This document shows positions 25,135-38,371 of a DNA stretch of 64,000 nucleotides, one piece after another. The notes under the pieces were generated by a model. The model made no database searches. It was not told where the DNA came from and worked only from the letters and a program-made list of their open reading frames with translations. The translations under genes and the position numbers were made by a program. Location of the stretch: positions 372,001 through 436,000 of the forward strand of contig PUDQ02000017.1 in NCBI GenBank assembly GCA_002964805.2, written 5' to 3'. This DNA is from Trametes villosa. Taxonomy: Eukaryota > Basidiomycota > Agaricomycetes > Polyporales > Polyporaceae. Within the stretch, counting starts at the first letter, position 1. Each line of letters begins with the position of its first letter.

Positions 25135-28100
25135 ATGTCTACCACCTATCGTCAGATACACTCGCTTACCTACCAGAGGGACGTCTCCCCTCAACCCATC
25201 ACCGCGCTCTCGTTTGATCCCGTCTCGGACATACTCTGGTCGGGCACCAACTCTGGTCATGTCTGCGCGTACTACACTCCTCAAGGTCTGCGCGGTGTGC
25301 ACTACCCGGTAGGCGGCCATTATGGCGTGAAGAAGATCCTAGCGACGGACACGAGCGTGGTGGCGTGCGGCGTCACAAGCGAAGGGATCGGTGCATGGAG
25401 CAAGGGCGGCGTGAACAACTGGTATACCAAGTGAGATACCCTGCAAATATCCAATACGTCCGTGAAGCTTTAGCTAGTGCGCCAGGCCGGGCGACCAAAT
25501 CGCAACGTTCTCCAATAAGCCCGCAAATTCGTCCGCCATCGCGGTCTCGACTGTTACGCCGGAGCTGCTCCTGTTGAACACCCAGACGGGCTCTGTTATG
25601 AGGCGAACACCGGCACCGTCAATATTGACGCACTTGCATTATACCGCCTCTCAATCCTACTTTGTCTCGGGGGACGCGGATGGCTGGGTGCGGCTGCACG
25701 ACCCGCGCGACCTCACCAGTCGGTCGGTAAGCACCAGTTCGGTGAAGGCCCACCTGAGTGGCATTCAAGGCATCGAGACATCTTCGACGCTTCTGTATAC
25801 TATCGGACTGGGCGTCAGGTGAGATCACCACTGTGTAGCGATGAGCAGGTACTGAAAGGTGAGTAGGCAAGGCCGCCCGTTCCCGGACCCTCTTGTGAAA
25901 ATATACGACCTGCGAAACCTCAAGGCCCTTCCGCCCATACCCTTCTCAACAGGCCCGGGGTTCATCACGCGGTTTCCGAACCGCCCAACTACACTTGCGA
26001 TCACGTCCAGTCAAGGATTGGTCCAGATCGTAGACACGACAAATCCTTCTTCGAATGAGTTCTACCAGGTTTGCCCTTCGTCTCAGGGTCTCGGTAATCG
26101 CGTGCTCACAATGCCACAGCTGGACTCGCAGTCGTACATCACCTCGGTGGCGATATCCCCCACCGAAGGTTACATGGCCTTCGGGGATTCCGACGGCGCG
26201 GTTCATCTCCTTTCCGCGGCGGAAGAGGATGCAATGCTGCCCTTCAACGGGTTTGACGGCAAACCAATCGAATGGCCCGACACTGCTGAACCGCTCCCGG
26301 AGATCGAGTGGACGGACTCGACGTAAGCTGTTGTCGGAAACACATCAGTTTGGTACTGACTCGTCTACAGCCCTCTGAGTTCTGTCGGAGTGCCCCACTA
26401 CAACACCCTTCTCCTCTCGTCGTGGTCCAAGGAGTTCATTCCCAAGAACCTATACTTCCCTCCTCCTGCGAAGATCCCTCAGCAGGTCTTAAGCTCTATC
26501 AAGGTCAACGACTCGATCGCGTACGCCACTCTGCCGAAAGAACTCCGGGGAAGACGGAACGTTGTCCCCAGCGCGCCCAAGAAGGCCGGTGGGCGGTTTA
26601 GGAGCGGAAAGGCTCGACATGTAGATGTGGGTGGAACGGTACCCCAGAGTTGCTCGTGGTATTGATGGCCTTCGCGCAGTCGGAACCAGTCACGCCGACG
26701 TACGAGTACGCCCCAGACACGATCCCGAGATGCTACCGCAAGGTGGAAATCGAATATTCCAAGTTCGGTGTCGAGGACTTCGACTTCGGGTGCGTCTTGC
26801 CAGGCACCCGGAAAGCATCTCACCCACTAAATCCCGCTACAGGTTCTACAACCGAACGACCTTCAGCGGGCTCGAGACGCATATCCTCAACTCGTACACA
26901 AACCCGATCGTGCAGGTGATGCACTACACGATGCCGATACGACGGCTGGCAAAGTCCCACATCACGACAGACTGTCCGCACGAGCACTGCTTGTTGTGCG
27001 AGATCGGCTTCGTGGCACGCATGCTGGAGGATGCGCACGGGACGAACTGTCAGGCGAGCAACTTCTGCAAGACCGTCGGCGTCCTCGCGCAAAGTACGTG
27101 CCCCTCATGCTCGAGTCTAGACAGTGAGCTGATTGGTATGCGTAGTGCACAACGCCATTGAGCTTATCGACTACGGACGCGAGAGCGCCGACCTCACGTA
27201 CGCGCACATGATCCAGATGTTCCACCGCTTTCTCGTCGACCGCCTGAGCACGGAGGGCAACTCGTTCCCGCACAACCCGACGTTGCTCCCGGACGCGGAG
27301 CCAGCGGACTTGCATTCGCCCGCGCCCGCGCCGATCACGCAGCTCTTGGGCATCGACGCGAAGAACATGATCGTGTGCGCGAGTTGTCATGCCGTTCGCG
27401 AGAAGGAGAACATGACGCATCTCATCGACTTGATCTACCCCATTCGCAAGGTTAGTGAAGCATCGCTTACAGTATCTCTGAGCAGCGTTGAGATCGTCCG
27501 TCACATCCGATTGACCTATTCAACAGCAACCAACGAACGACCCTGCACATGAGACCGACTTCGCATCCATCTTGCGCAACTCACTCCTACGGCGCACGAC
27601 GCACAAAGCGACATGCCAGACATGCAAGCAGTTTGCCTCGTTCGAGTCGCGACGCGCGATCCGCTCGCGCGACCTCCCGCCAGTGCTCGCGGTGAACGCC
27701 GCGGTGCATAACGAGGACACGCACAAGTTCTGGCGCGACCAGCGGCGGCAGACGTTCCTGAAGCCGCAGGTGGAGCTGCGCGGGCAGGTTGATGGCATGG
27801 ACGACCCGGAGTCGGTCGTGTACGAGCTGAGGGTGCGTGCGATGTCGGTGTGGCCGGCTAGAGGCTGATAAGGGGTGTGCGTGGTAGGCGATGGTGGTGC
27901 AGGTCGTGGCGAAGGATGCGAACTCGCACCTTGTCGCGCTTGTCAAAGGTTCGTCCTCCAGTTCCTCACGAGGAGTAATACTAACAGAAGAGTTAGTGCC
28001 GGAGGCGGAGGCAACGCAAGATCCAGAGCCGTGGTTCATTTTCAACGACTTCCTCGTGCAGAACATGACTGAGGAAGAGGTCTTGAGTATCCCGTCTAGC

Positions 28101-29407
28101 TGGAAGGTGAGTAGTACGCAAGCTACGTGGGCTCTGGATCATCATCTCAGCCGCGCGCGAACAGGTCCCCGCGGTCTTGTACTTCGAACGCGTTGACATC
28201 CGGCAACGGTTGAACTTCACCAGTCTACCGGACAAGATGGACCCCACGATCCTCTGCCGAGACACCAACATCGCTGTGTATGACCCACCACATCCCGACT
28301 ATTTCGCGTACTGATAGTGCCGTAGCAATCGGGACCCTCGCATCATCAAGCACGAGCCGTTGCGTTACGAAGAGCTACCCCGGCCTGGCACGCTCATCGC
28401 GATAGACGCGGAGTTCGTCTCGATGCAGCAAGAGGAGACGGAGTATCGCTCGGATGGCACGAAGAAGGTTATCCGACCCGCCCGGCTCTCGCTTGCCCGC
28501 GTGTCCGTTCTCCGTGGCGATGGACCGCAAGAGGGCGTGCCGTTCATCGACGACCACATACACACCAGCGAGATCATCGTGGATTACTTGACGGAGTTTT
28601 CTGGGATCAAGTGTAAGCTCTATGCTGCTCTCGGTGACAAGCGAGAGGGTCTTGCTGACATATGGCAATTACAGTCGGAGACCTTGATCCCAACATGTCG
28701 CGGTACACGCTCACACCGCTGAAAGTCGTGTACAAGAAGCTGCGTCTGCTCGTCGACAGCGGCTGCATCTTTATCGGTCACGGCCTCTCTAAGGACTTCC
28801 GTATCATCAGTACGTCGACTCACTCCTACATGTATTGCTATCTCGACATACCGCGCTAGACATCTTCGTCCCACCCGAGCAAGTCATCGACACAGTCGAC
28901 CTGTTCTACCTCGAGCACCGCCAGCGGCGGCTCTCGCTGCGTTTCCTCACCTGGTTCGTGCTGAAGGAGAACATCCAGACGGACACGCACGACTCGATCG
29001 AGGACGCGCTCTCCGCGCTGAAGCTGTACAAGGTGCACCTTCAGTTTGAGGCCGAGGGCGTATTCGACAAGAAGCTCGAGGAGCTCTATCGCGAAGGGCG
29101 ACAATACGTGAGTGCCTTTCGACTAGACTTCATTTGGATTGCGGGTCGGCTGATGATGGGTACATAGAACTTCAAACCTCCTTTACCAGCGGGTGCTCAA
29201 ACAAGCTCACCCGCGCCGCCGTCGGGGACTGCGAGTCCCATGCCGGGGCAGATCGCCATGGGCAGAGGGACGTTCTTGCAGCAACAGCCGTTTGGCCAGG
29301 GACAGGGTCACCACTATCCGCTCAACGCTATCGCTACGCCGCCGTTCTTCCCCGTTCAAGGGCAGAACCGCCATGGCTTTATGCACCAGAACTGGCGGAA
29401 CAGGTAG
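25135..29407 (+). CDS. PAN2: PAN2 deadenylase subunit
   Basis: Catalytic subunit of the cytoplasmic PAN2-PAN3 poly(A) nuclease, which makes the first cuts into mRNA poly(A) tails. The start ATG at 25135 gives MSTTYRQIHSLTY. Domains in order: an N-terminal WD40 region (to about 26300), a linker (GVPHYNTLLLSSW), a catalytically inactive ubiquitin-hydrolase-like domain (about 26700-28250), and the DEDD exonuclease. Exonuclease motifs are IAIDAEFVSMQ (28390-28430), GDLDPN, GHGLSKDFRII and DSIEDALSALKL, so all acidic residues and the His are present. After the nuclease a short Pro/Gln/Gly-rich tail ends HQNWRNR with TAG at 29405-29407. More than ten short introns. It is tail-to-tail with the LCP5 homologue, only about 190 bases away. 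Confidence 0.95.
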
Positions 29408-29596
29408 GCGGACGCTGCACTTGGGGGAGCAGAGGATGTGCGAACTGTTGTATAACCAGTGGTTTTTGTATCGACTAGACCCGCTGTAGATCGCACGTCA
29501 TATTGTTGTCGGGATTGGGTTATGAGACGCAATGCAATGCAAATAGTATGCGTGTACGTGCAGAACACAGTGTGCAGATAGACAGATGAGAAACTA

Positions 29597-30896
29597 TCAT
29601 CTCCTGCTTTTCGCGGAAGCCCTCTTCTTCACCGCCTTGACCTCCTTGTCGAAGCGAGTGCGCTTCCGCTGCCGGGGACCGTCATCGCCGAGGTCCTCGA
29701 ACGCATCGTCCCCACGCGCCCTCGACCTCGCGAGCACGCCCTCCTTCTTGCCCCTCTGCCGCAACTCCTCGTACCCATCGCCGATCGCGCCATTGCGCGG
29801 CCTCCCCACCGACTTGAGGATGTCCCCAAACTCGTCGTCGAGCCCGACGCCCGGAACGCGCCCGCGCCGACCCGACGCCATGCCCGACCCGCCGAGCGCG
29901 AGGTCGGCCTCGTCGAGCGCGCGCCGGCGCGCGTCCTTCTTCTTCATGACCAGGCGCGTGAAGTTCTCCTCCTCGAACTCGGTCATGCGCTGCAACTCGC
30001 GCGCGCGCCCGGACGCGAGCGCGGGCGCGCCGCCGAGCCCGGAGGTGGACTCCGCGTGCGGCTGCGAGGGGTCGAGGTGCGCGAGGTTCGCGAGCGCGGC
30101 GGGCACGGGCGCGCGCCGCGAGCGGTCCTTGTTTTTGCCCTTGCGCGCGGCGTCGGTGTAGGGCACGGGCGCGAGCTTGGGCGGGCGGTACACGCCGTCG
30201 CGGGCGCCGCTGGGTGCGCCCGTCTCGTCCTCGTCCTCGTCTTCGGAGCCTTGGTCCATGAGGGCTTGCGGGTTCGGGCGGAACGCGAGTGGGTCTGCAC
30301 AGCTGTGTGAGCGTGTGTTGTGCCGAGGCAGGAAGGAAGGTGCTTACCATTGGTGATGTTCTTGTCCGCCGAGTCGCCCTCCTCCGCGATGCGCACCAGT
30401 TTGTCAATCTGGTACTTCATGCGGCCCTCCAGGACCTTCACCTTCTCCAGCACTACCCGCCCTTCGATCGCAGCGTCAACGCGGTCGCCTGCGTCCGAGC
30501 CGCGCGCAGACCGGTCCTTGGCACTGAATGGGGCATTGGGTGGGGAGCGGTCGGCGAGCGAGTGCCCGATGGCACGGCGAGCGGTGATCAGGCTGAGGGA
30601 TTGAAGGTAGGAGAGCATCATGTGGTGTTTGAGGGACAACAGCGAAATGCCTTCGCGTGTGTCGAGCTCCGACGTTGAGCTTTGCCTATAAGTTACATGG
30701 CAGTCAGTGCCTGTCGTGTATGCGAAGGTAAGACGTCGACGTACTTTTCTCGCAAAGCCTTGACCGTGTCCCTCGTCGCAGCCATGCTGAGCTTCATTTG
30801 ATCCAGCAGTTCGCAAAATGCCTGAACATTTTCCTCGCTAACCGCGCCGTCGATTTGAGGTGCACCAGGAGGCACCGCTACAGCTTCAGCCGCCAT
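29597..30896 (-). CDS. LCP5: LCP5/neuroguidin (Sas10/Utp3 family) protein
   Basis: Nucleolar protein of the small-subunit processome, needed for 18S rRNA maturation; animal relatives also act in translation control. The start ATG at 30894-30896 gives MAAEAVAVPPG. Exon 1 ends TVKALREK, exon 2 starts QSSTSELDTREGISLLSLKHHMMLSYLQSL (shown in part), the typical Sas10/Utp3 helix pair, followed by EKVKVLEGRMKYQIDKLVR. The last exon carries DPLAFRPNPQAL, an acidic stretch, YRPPKLAPVPYTD, a long charged region and a basic C-terminus (KRTRFDKEVKAVKKRASAK), as in the family. TGA at 29597-29599. The two introns are short. Confidence 0.9.
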
Positions 30897-32172
30897 GGTT
30901 GACGAAGAGGGGGAGTGCAGCGTTCGGCGAGCTGGAGGGGAAGAGCAAAGAGTTTGTTGAGTAAATTTGCAGAAACCTCAGTCCGAAAGAGGAAGTTGGA
31001 GTCAGTTAACGGGTTTCTAAGCCGCCGCCGATAATGTTATCGTGCGTAATGCATGACATCAAGGTTGTCAGAGCCCAGTGCGTTTCATCTCATACCACCA
31101 CCACCACCTCCACGAACTCTCTACCGTTCACTCACCTGCAACGACGGCGACGACGCGGACTGCTTGGGGGAGATGATGGAGGCATTTTGGAGGCATCTGC
31201 TGGCACCACTGGCCTATATAGTCCCCGCATACACCTCGGCTTCTATTCACACGACTGCGATGCTCACGGGGCCTCCCAAGAGCTGGGCGAGGTGGGGTGC
31301 ATGACCGTGCATCACAGACTAGCTACAAGTGTCCGGTAAGCAATATATTCTCGGTTCGTTGGCATCATTTCCTCCTGTGCACATGCCACACGGTGCCCAG
31401 GTTGCCTGCGGCGAATGGCGGATACACCGAGATGGGCGAGCGCGCGGTAACTGCAAAGGCTTCGCAAGAGATGAAGCACTCGAAATATCGTGAGTACCGG
31501 GCCAGCGCAGGTGAGTGCTTTGGAAGTCTTGGAAGAGGCTACGCCACGATGCACCGATGCTCTGCGAACTCCCTTCTCCTGAACCTTTTCCTTGAACGCG
31601 GCTGCCCCCGAGCCAAGCATCCCTTGCTCGTCAGAGCGGGTTGGAGCAAGGCTCTCGCCCCTCATCCGAGATTTATCAAACTCTGCCCCGCGTCAATATA
31701 GAGTTGACGAGCGAGGGTCAGCATCAAGCCCCAGCACGCACCCTTCGAGTACGCCGATAGGACCACATTACGCGCTGCGTGATTGTGTATGACGACGACC
31801 GACGCAAAGAGTATTCGGGCTACGGTCTACAACGGATAAGCACGATAGGACCATGTGGCTCGCAAGGCTCCTGTTGGATCGATGTCGATGAGCACTCGAA
31901 CGTTCGTATAGCCGCGCGACAGTATAAGTACGTGCTATACGCCCGTATCTCCACGCCGCGCGGACGCCTACACAGTCTAGCACGAAACCGCTAGCGCCGA
32001 TTGTTGGACCTTGTACTGGACGTCCGGCAACACAACTCCTGACCCCGAACGTAAAGTGTTTGCCCTATAGTAAGCCGTTCAGTTGCAGTCGTCGCACCTG
32101 AAAGAGCTGACTCCACCTTTCCGTTGAAGCCGCCATCTGCTCCGTTGAATATCTAGTTCACCCCAAGACATC
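30897..32172. other. Intergenic region between divergent LCP5 and DUF3632b
   Basis: 1.3 kb with no gene I can support. A TATA-like CCCTATAGT at about 32062-32070 precedes the DUF3632b start by about 100 bases. Open frames at 31034-31340 and 31297-31701 have no family match or consistent splice structure. Confidence 0.5.
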
Positions 32173-33225
32173 ATGTCCGACGAGACGCGTGCATTCGTCA
32201 TGGAGGCGCAATCCACAATCCAGGACTCTACGCTCTCGCCCGAGGAAATTGCCGATCGTATCGTGTCTCTCTGTCGCGCAGCGGTACGCGAGTCCGCGGT
32301 GACTGCACGGGGCCGCGACACAGACACTCCTGGACTGGAGGAGTTCTTATGGAGCTTCTGGTCAGCGGTGATCTCGATGGCGGAAGAGGACGCGTCCAAC
32401 CACGACCGCCTTGCCAGCATCATCTCTGCGATGCGGTCCAAAGGCGAGGAAGACTGGAACCTCTGGAACGAGCCTTTCGACTGGAAAAAACTGCTGGTCT
32501 TCGGCATCTCCGCTCGAGAATCCATGAATGGTACGTGCACGTTCGCTGCAGCATGGCAAGGGCATCGTTGATCATGGCTCGAACCAGGCCCGTCCACTTT
32601 CAGCGAAGAGGGGGCCGCGGTTGCAGAGGACGACCCCGATTACGTCGCCGCGCTCTCCGGCGACCCTCCAACACACTCCGTCGCCTCGCGCGCGGGCGCC
32701 CGCGCCCGCGCGGCATGGCTCAACATGAACGCGTTCCTCGCGCGCCTCTGGGCGCTCGACGTGTGGGACTGCACGTTCTACGGGATCTCGACGATGCGCA
32801 TGTCGCTCGAGCCGCACTCGCTGCCCACGTACAGTGCGGACCCGCACCCCGTCCCGGCCAGTGTTGAACTCGAAATCGAGGTCGCGGCGCTCTGGGTGCG
32901 CATCGCGGGCAAGCGCATGTTCGCGTCGCGCGAGATCCTGGGCCCGAAGGGGAACCCGCAGTGGCCAGCGAACGCGGGATGCCCGGGCGGGAGTGGCGGG
33001 ACGTGGGACGGCGTGGACGGGTACCACCCGGACCGTTGGCAGCATTGGAAGGGTATCTTCCGCAATATCAGCCAAGGCCGGTGGAGGAAGAATGTGATCG
33101 AGGCGGCGAAGGTGCGTGGTTTCGGACTACGCTCATCGGCCATGAGCGTGCTCATGATGGATTCACAGGATGCTGTTGAGGCTATGGAGCAGGTCGAGCG
33201 GGAGGCCGCGACCGCGAATGAGTAA
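32173..33225 (+). CDS. DUF3632 family protein, copy b
   Basis: Exons 32173-32530, 32588-33111 and 33169-33225 give 312 residues in frame. Both introns are at the same places as in copy a (18047-19126): after the (T/S)MN-W/N-G codons and after NVIEAAK. Shared blocks are DTPGLEEFLWSFW, NMNAFLARLWALDVW, MSLEPHSLP, ALWVRIAGKRMFASRE, then GTWDGVDGYHPDRWQHWKGIF. The copies have diverged widely between these blocks, so the duplication is old. Function unknown. Confidence 0.9.
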
Positions 33226-33357
33226 ATAGTTGCCCAGGTCCCTGTGAACCTTCGGACTACCGAATGCATTCTTTTCTGACAGACCCTGGCTACGACGGAT
33301 ACAGTACTGAGTGACTGATGCTACATTGACAGATTGGGTTACGGAGTGTTATCGAGA

Positions 33358-35382
33358 TCAGAACCAGTGAGCGTCCTCGTCATGCCTCCAGTATTCCCTG
33401 GCGTACGTTGACGTGAGTACCATTCACTAGGAAAATACGGGCCTATACACACGCACCGCTTGTTGTAGTCTGTGACGAGCTCAAATCCTTGGGCGTTCGA
33501 GTGGTCACGACCGCCATCGTCCCCCTCCCCTGTGATGGTTCGGGCGATGTGGAAGATCTGCCAGGTCGGAATCGGACGGTAGATGGGATAAGTACTCGGC
33601 ACCAGCATCCCGATTGACTGTAAGGTGGGACCCAAAATTTGCACCATCACAGCGGTAAGCGCACGCAGCTCGTCGTGGTATGCTCGCATGGCCTTCTCAG
33701 GGAAGAACGGTCTCCCGAATTTCCCAGAGCCGACGCGAGGTACCTGTGCAACCTCAAGGTGAACCTGGAGATCCTTGAGCCGCGTGAGGGGAGCCAAGGC
33801 CTGTGCGACCATCTGCGGTAGAAGACAGGTCAGTCACCGGGCAGGTGCTGAGGCAGACGCCATACCGTCGCGCATTCCACCCCTGCCTCGTCGACCTCTC
33901 GCGCATCGTGGTATCGGGCGAGGCGCAGGAATTGAAGGCCAGGAAATGCTGTGGCGATTTGTGCTAATAGATCGTGTTCGGCGTTGTCGATCCGGTACTC
34001 GATCTTCAGAGATCGCAGATGGGATGTCCGGAGGCGACGCAGGATGTCGAGAATTTCAGACGCAAGTGGGATCGGTGTGGATCGAGGTGGAGTGACAGCT
34101 ATGCCGTAGAACGGCCGAGCACAACCCCATGCGCGCGCGTGGCTGGTGAACGGCGTGAAGCATTCCAAGGATAGACTCCGTAAGGTTGTCGGCAGGTGCG
34201 AATACAGCTGGTCCCGAACATCGGGATAAGTGATTTTAAGCTCCTCCAGAACTGGTAGAATGGCCGAGTGAGGGCCAGCATGTTTGCCAGCGCGATCGGG
34301 CGGCCAAACGAGAACGCGGTCGCTACTAGAGCCCTGAGGGAGTGCGAATGTCAGGTCCAAGGTGTTAAGGTGGGGCATCCGCTGAATCACGGAGAGAAGG
34401 GCCGTTGGGTGTGTATCAACGAGCGCGTCGCCGCGCAGGCTGAACGATCGTAGGTGCGGCCACTCCGCAGCACGTAGCGAGTCGATCGGTGCGGGCGCGC
34501 TCGATAAGGCCAGAGTTTCGAGCGAGCCACGCAGCTTGTCGAGAACGAACCCGAGTGCCTCGACTTCTGCAGGATACGAACGGGGCCCCGAGCGGGTGTC
34601 AGGGGGAATGTAGCGGAACGCGATGAGCGGGGCGGGAGAGAAGGTTGGATCCTCGGAGAATGACTTGGGGCAGAATAGATGGTGACGTAGGCTGAACTCC
34701 TTCAAGGAAGGAATAGATAGGCCCAACTTGAGCGTATTCCAGGCGACTCCATGCACTGTGCGGCGGTGGTCCATATCAGGGCACAACGTAGCCAAGGTCA
34801 AGTTTCGTAGCTGTGGTATGTCACGGAGGAGATGGCCAAAATCTTCATCATCGAACATATCGCACATTGCGGGATAGGTAGGATTATCGAAGTCGGGTAG
34901 GTGAGCTGTCCAGGGATCCCGGTTGTCCTCATGTAAGTCCCAGAGTGTGAGATCCCTGTTGCGAGGCGATCGTCAGTTGAGCCGCCGCCTGCGCACATAG
35001 GCCAGACAGTCTAGCACACCTGAGATATGGGCGAATTCGCTCTGGAACGCGTGCGCCGACTTGCTCGGTGCTTCGAATGACCGTCATGCGATTGCAGTTC
35101 TCGAACCGTGCAAATATGACCGGCATGCATAGTGTGCGGATCCAGCGACAAGTCTGCGCAAATGCACATAGATCTCGCTTCTTCCTGTGTCCCGGACATA
35201 GGATGGCGATGATGATCAACAGGATGTCCTCGTCGAGGTCTCGTATTGTCAACCTGCTGAGATTAGCCTTGCGTGAGCTCAAGAAAACTATCACATCAAA
35301 GAATACGTCTGTACCGCCGAGATTGGGATTCCTTCTGGGCAGACAATAGACTCGCTCCAATTTCGGAGCACAAAGAGATCAT
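33358..35382 (-). CDS. F-box/LRR-like protein A (tandem pair)
   Basis: Five exons: 35315-35382, 35020-35253, 33866-34955, 33457-33812 and 33358-33397, summing to 595 residues in frame. The short first exon (MISLCSEIGASLL...) leads into the F-box-like segment LTIRDLDEDILLIIIAIL...AFAQTCRWIRTLC, typical of Agaricomycete F-box proteins. The large exon codes irregular Leu-rich repeats (IPQLRNLTLATLC, SIPSLKEFSLR, LEELKITYPD, LRSLSLECF). The last 13-residue exon (YWRHDEDAHWF) is matched by gene B, which supports it. Probably an SCF adaptor with unknown target. It lies head-to-tail with gene B. Confidence 0.88.
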
Positions 35383-35748
35383 AGAGGGAGGTCTCAAGTT
35401 GTGAGCCGCCCATGGACGCCTCTGACGCGGTGGCGCGTCAACCTACTAGGCGCCTGAGTTGACTGGATTAAGTACCACTATTCAGGCAGCGCTGCACGGC
35501 TACATCGCGGTGTAGCATTACTTAAGGGCATTGAAAGATGTTAGAGGCGTCGAGGATGCGTGATCCTATGGCACAGGCCCGCCGAAGTCACGGGCACGTT
35601 CACGCCAGACCTGCAAGACCACATCGAGGCTGCCTCAGCTTTTCAGTGGATGTGGCGTGGCGCAAGGCATACAAGCCTGTCGTGTCTTGAGAGGTGCAAT
35701 TGCTTTACAAATCTAGGGATGCCGACATCTCAGAATATTACAAAGTCG
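35383..35748. other. Spacer between the two F-box/LRR genes
   Basis: 366 bases between the start of gene A and the end of gene B. It contains CTAGGCGCCTGAG at 35446-35458, a member of the GC palindrome family. It probably holds the gene A promoter. Confidence 0.5.
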
Positions 35749-37777
35749 TTAATACGAGTGTCTTTCCATGTCGAGGTTCCAGTAGCTGCCGCACATCAAG
35801 ATTAGCGCCACTGGCTCAGAGAACATATGCAGGTGTACTCACCACTCGCCATACGTCGGGTCTTTCACAAGCTTGAACCCTCTGGCACGATCGCTTGAGG
35901 TATCAGGATGGACGCTATCCATCGCACTGCCAGGACTGTTTCGCACGATGCGAAACATCTTCCAGGACGGATTGTATGGGCGAAAAGTCGACGGCACAAG
36001 CATACCGACAGACTGCAGGGAGAGACCTAGTGTCTGAGCCGTCAGGCTGCTCAGTGTACGCAGCTTCGCCTTATACGCATTGATGTCCTTCGGCTGGAAG
36101 TACCACGATCCGAACCGTCCCGGGTTGAGATGCGGCACCTGCAGAACGTCCAAGTGAATCTGGAGGGTCTTGAGCTGCGCAAGCGGGGCCAACGCGCGTG
36201 CGAACCTCTGCAGCAGGACACGGATCAGCTCTGAGACATGCGTAAAGACGGTGCAGACAGCGTACCGTTGCGCATTCTTCCTGCTTCTCACGGGAATTGT
36301 ACTCTTGAGTGCGGTACCGAGCTAGACGGAGGAACTCGAGGTCGGGGAACGCGGTGGTGATCTGTGCCAGGAGATCGTGTTCCGCGTCATCTACGCAGTA
36401 TTCGATCATCAGAGATCGCAGGCGAGGCGTCCGGAGGCGGCTTAGGATCGCTAGAATCTCCGATGCGGGTAGAATTGGCGAGGAACGAGTTGGGTCCCTG
36501 TAAACGTTGTAAGGTCGGATCGACCTCCACCCGAACGAAAGGAAGCTAAAGGGTTGATAACACTCCAGGGAAAGGCTTCGTAACGAGGCAGGTAGGTGCA
36601 GATAAAGTTGATCCTGGGTGTCGGGGTAGGTAATCTTGAGTTCCTCCAGAACCGGCAGAATGGTCGAGAGGGGGGCAGCATGGCCGGGAGGCCAAACGAG
36701 CACGCGGTCTTGGTAATCTTTGACGAGTGCGAGTGTGAGGTCCAGCTTCCGAAGTCGAGGCATCCGCTCTAGCATGGAGAGCAGAGGAGAAGGACGGTGG
36801 GCTTCGACAGGCGCTTCGCCATGCAGGCTAAGAGAGCATAGCCGAGGCCACTGCGCGGCGCATATATTGCGGAAGGGGGTGGGGGCGCTCGACAAGGCTA
36901 GGATTTCAAGCGATTCGCGCAGCTGATCGAGGACGAACCCGAGTGCCTCGGTTTCTGCAGGATAGACGCGGGGCCCCGGCCGAGTGTCAGGGAGTGTGTA
37001 GCGGAACGCGGTCAGGGGTGCGGGAGCGAACGTCGGGTCTTCGGTAAACGCCTGGGGACAGAAGAGATGGAAGCGTAGCGTAAATTCTCGGAGCGAAGGA
37101 ACGGTAAGGGCTGTCTTCAACGGGTTCCATGGCATACCAGGCACGGTAAAGCTCCACGGGCTATTGTCGAACGTAGCGAGTGTCAGATATCGCAACTGTG
37201 GTATATCCCGCAAAAAGGCGCCAAATGCTTCGTTGTCGAGGTTGGCACACATCACGGGAGCGTCTTGGTCAAGTTCGCCTTTATCGCGATCGTCCGAGTC
37301 ATGTCTAGCATGATAGTCCCATACTTCAAGATCCCTGAGACGGCAGAACATCCATCAGCCCTCCGTAGCCCGCGCATATTGAGCAGTGATTTGCTATACC
37401 TTACGTAGGGACGGATCCACCTTGGAAAGCGTGTGTCAAGTTGTGTGTCTAGTTCGCCATGCCCTTTTATGGACTTGTTGACGTTGTGGTTTCCTAATCG
37501 TGCAAACATCGCGGGTATGCATAGAGCGCGAATCCATCGACAAGTCTGGGCAAACGCGCACAAGTCCTTCTTCTGCCAGTGCGACAAGCGAAGAATGTCG
37601 ATGATGATGAGTAAGATGTCTTCGTCGAGGTCTTGTATCGACAGTCTGCTCAAATCGCGCGGTTGTAAGTCTGAGGCAGCTACTGGGACGGTAGAGAACA
37701 TCGCTATACCGCGAGGAGCTCAAGTCGTCATCGTCCTTTCCTGGCGGCCTCGTTCCAATATCAGGGCTCGGGGACAT
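35749..37777 (-). CDS. F-box/LRR-like protein B (tandem pair)
   Basis: Five exons: 37710-37777, 37400-37645, 36266-37334, 35843-36207 and 35749-35785, giving 594 residues in frame. All intron positions match gene A. The first exon is MSPSPDIGTRPPG followed by an acidic DDDDL. The F-box-like part reads LSIQDLDEDILLIIIDIL...AFAQTCRWIRALC, and LRR-like repeats follow (IPQLRYLTLATF, TVPSLREFTLRFH, LRSLSLECYQ, LEFLRLARY). The last exon ends YWNLDMERHSY, similar to gene A. Without that last intron the frame would stop at 35839 (GEW). A tandem duplicate of A, clearly diverged. Confidence 0.88.
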
Positions 37778-38371
37778 CTTGGGGCGATCAAGCCGTGCGG
37801 GCGATGGATTCGTGTTGCGCAAGCGAGAGAGTATCTGGAGAGCGGGAGTCAAGTTAATCGGTGGGCCAGATAACCAGCGCCACCGTTCCACTGCCAGTGA
37901 GCGAGGCTTTCTCACGATTGATCTCGAGCGCGCGTGATGAGGGGAACCCTTGAATGTTTCCAGACTCGAGTAGGCGACTCGTATTTCCATACGGGGTGTC
38001 GATATTTGGTTCTCCGTTGAGAGAGTTCTTCCTGTATCGTGTGAGAACCATATGGGTATGTGCTGTAGGCCTCGAAGAGATAGCATGTCAGTAAATGTGC
38101 ACAGGATGCGGAGTGAAGGACGAATCGCGTTTATATAGCTGATATGTTATACATTCAACACAGACGCATTACAATAGAGCGCAGGTCCATGATAGCGCGG
38201 CTACCTCAGAATCTGACAAGCCGGCTTCAAGCAGAAAGCCGTGAGCTTATAATGACACCTAACTTACATGGCCAGGCGCTGCCATAAGCCTACCCTGTAA
38301 GATTGGAAAGCATCATGACGAGCATTGAGATGCGACATTGGGCTTACAACGATGGCGGCCGATGTGTCTCC
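37778..38371. other. Intergenic region
   Basis: About 590 bases between the F-box/LRR B start and the end of MYND gene 2. AT-richer around 38120-38160 (TATATAGCTGATATG), possibly promoter sequence of gene B. No gene recognised. Confidence 0.5.

Noticed and set aside
31034..31701. Plus-strand frames between LCP5 and DUF3632b
   Set aside because: No family match, no shared splice structure, and composition not like neighbouring exons.
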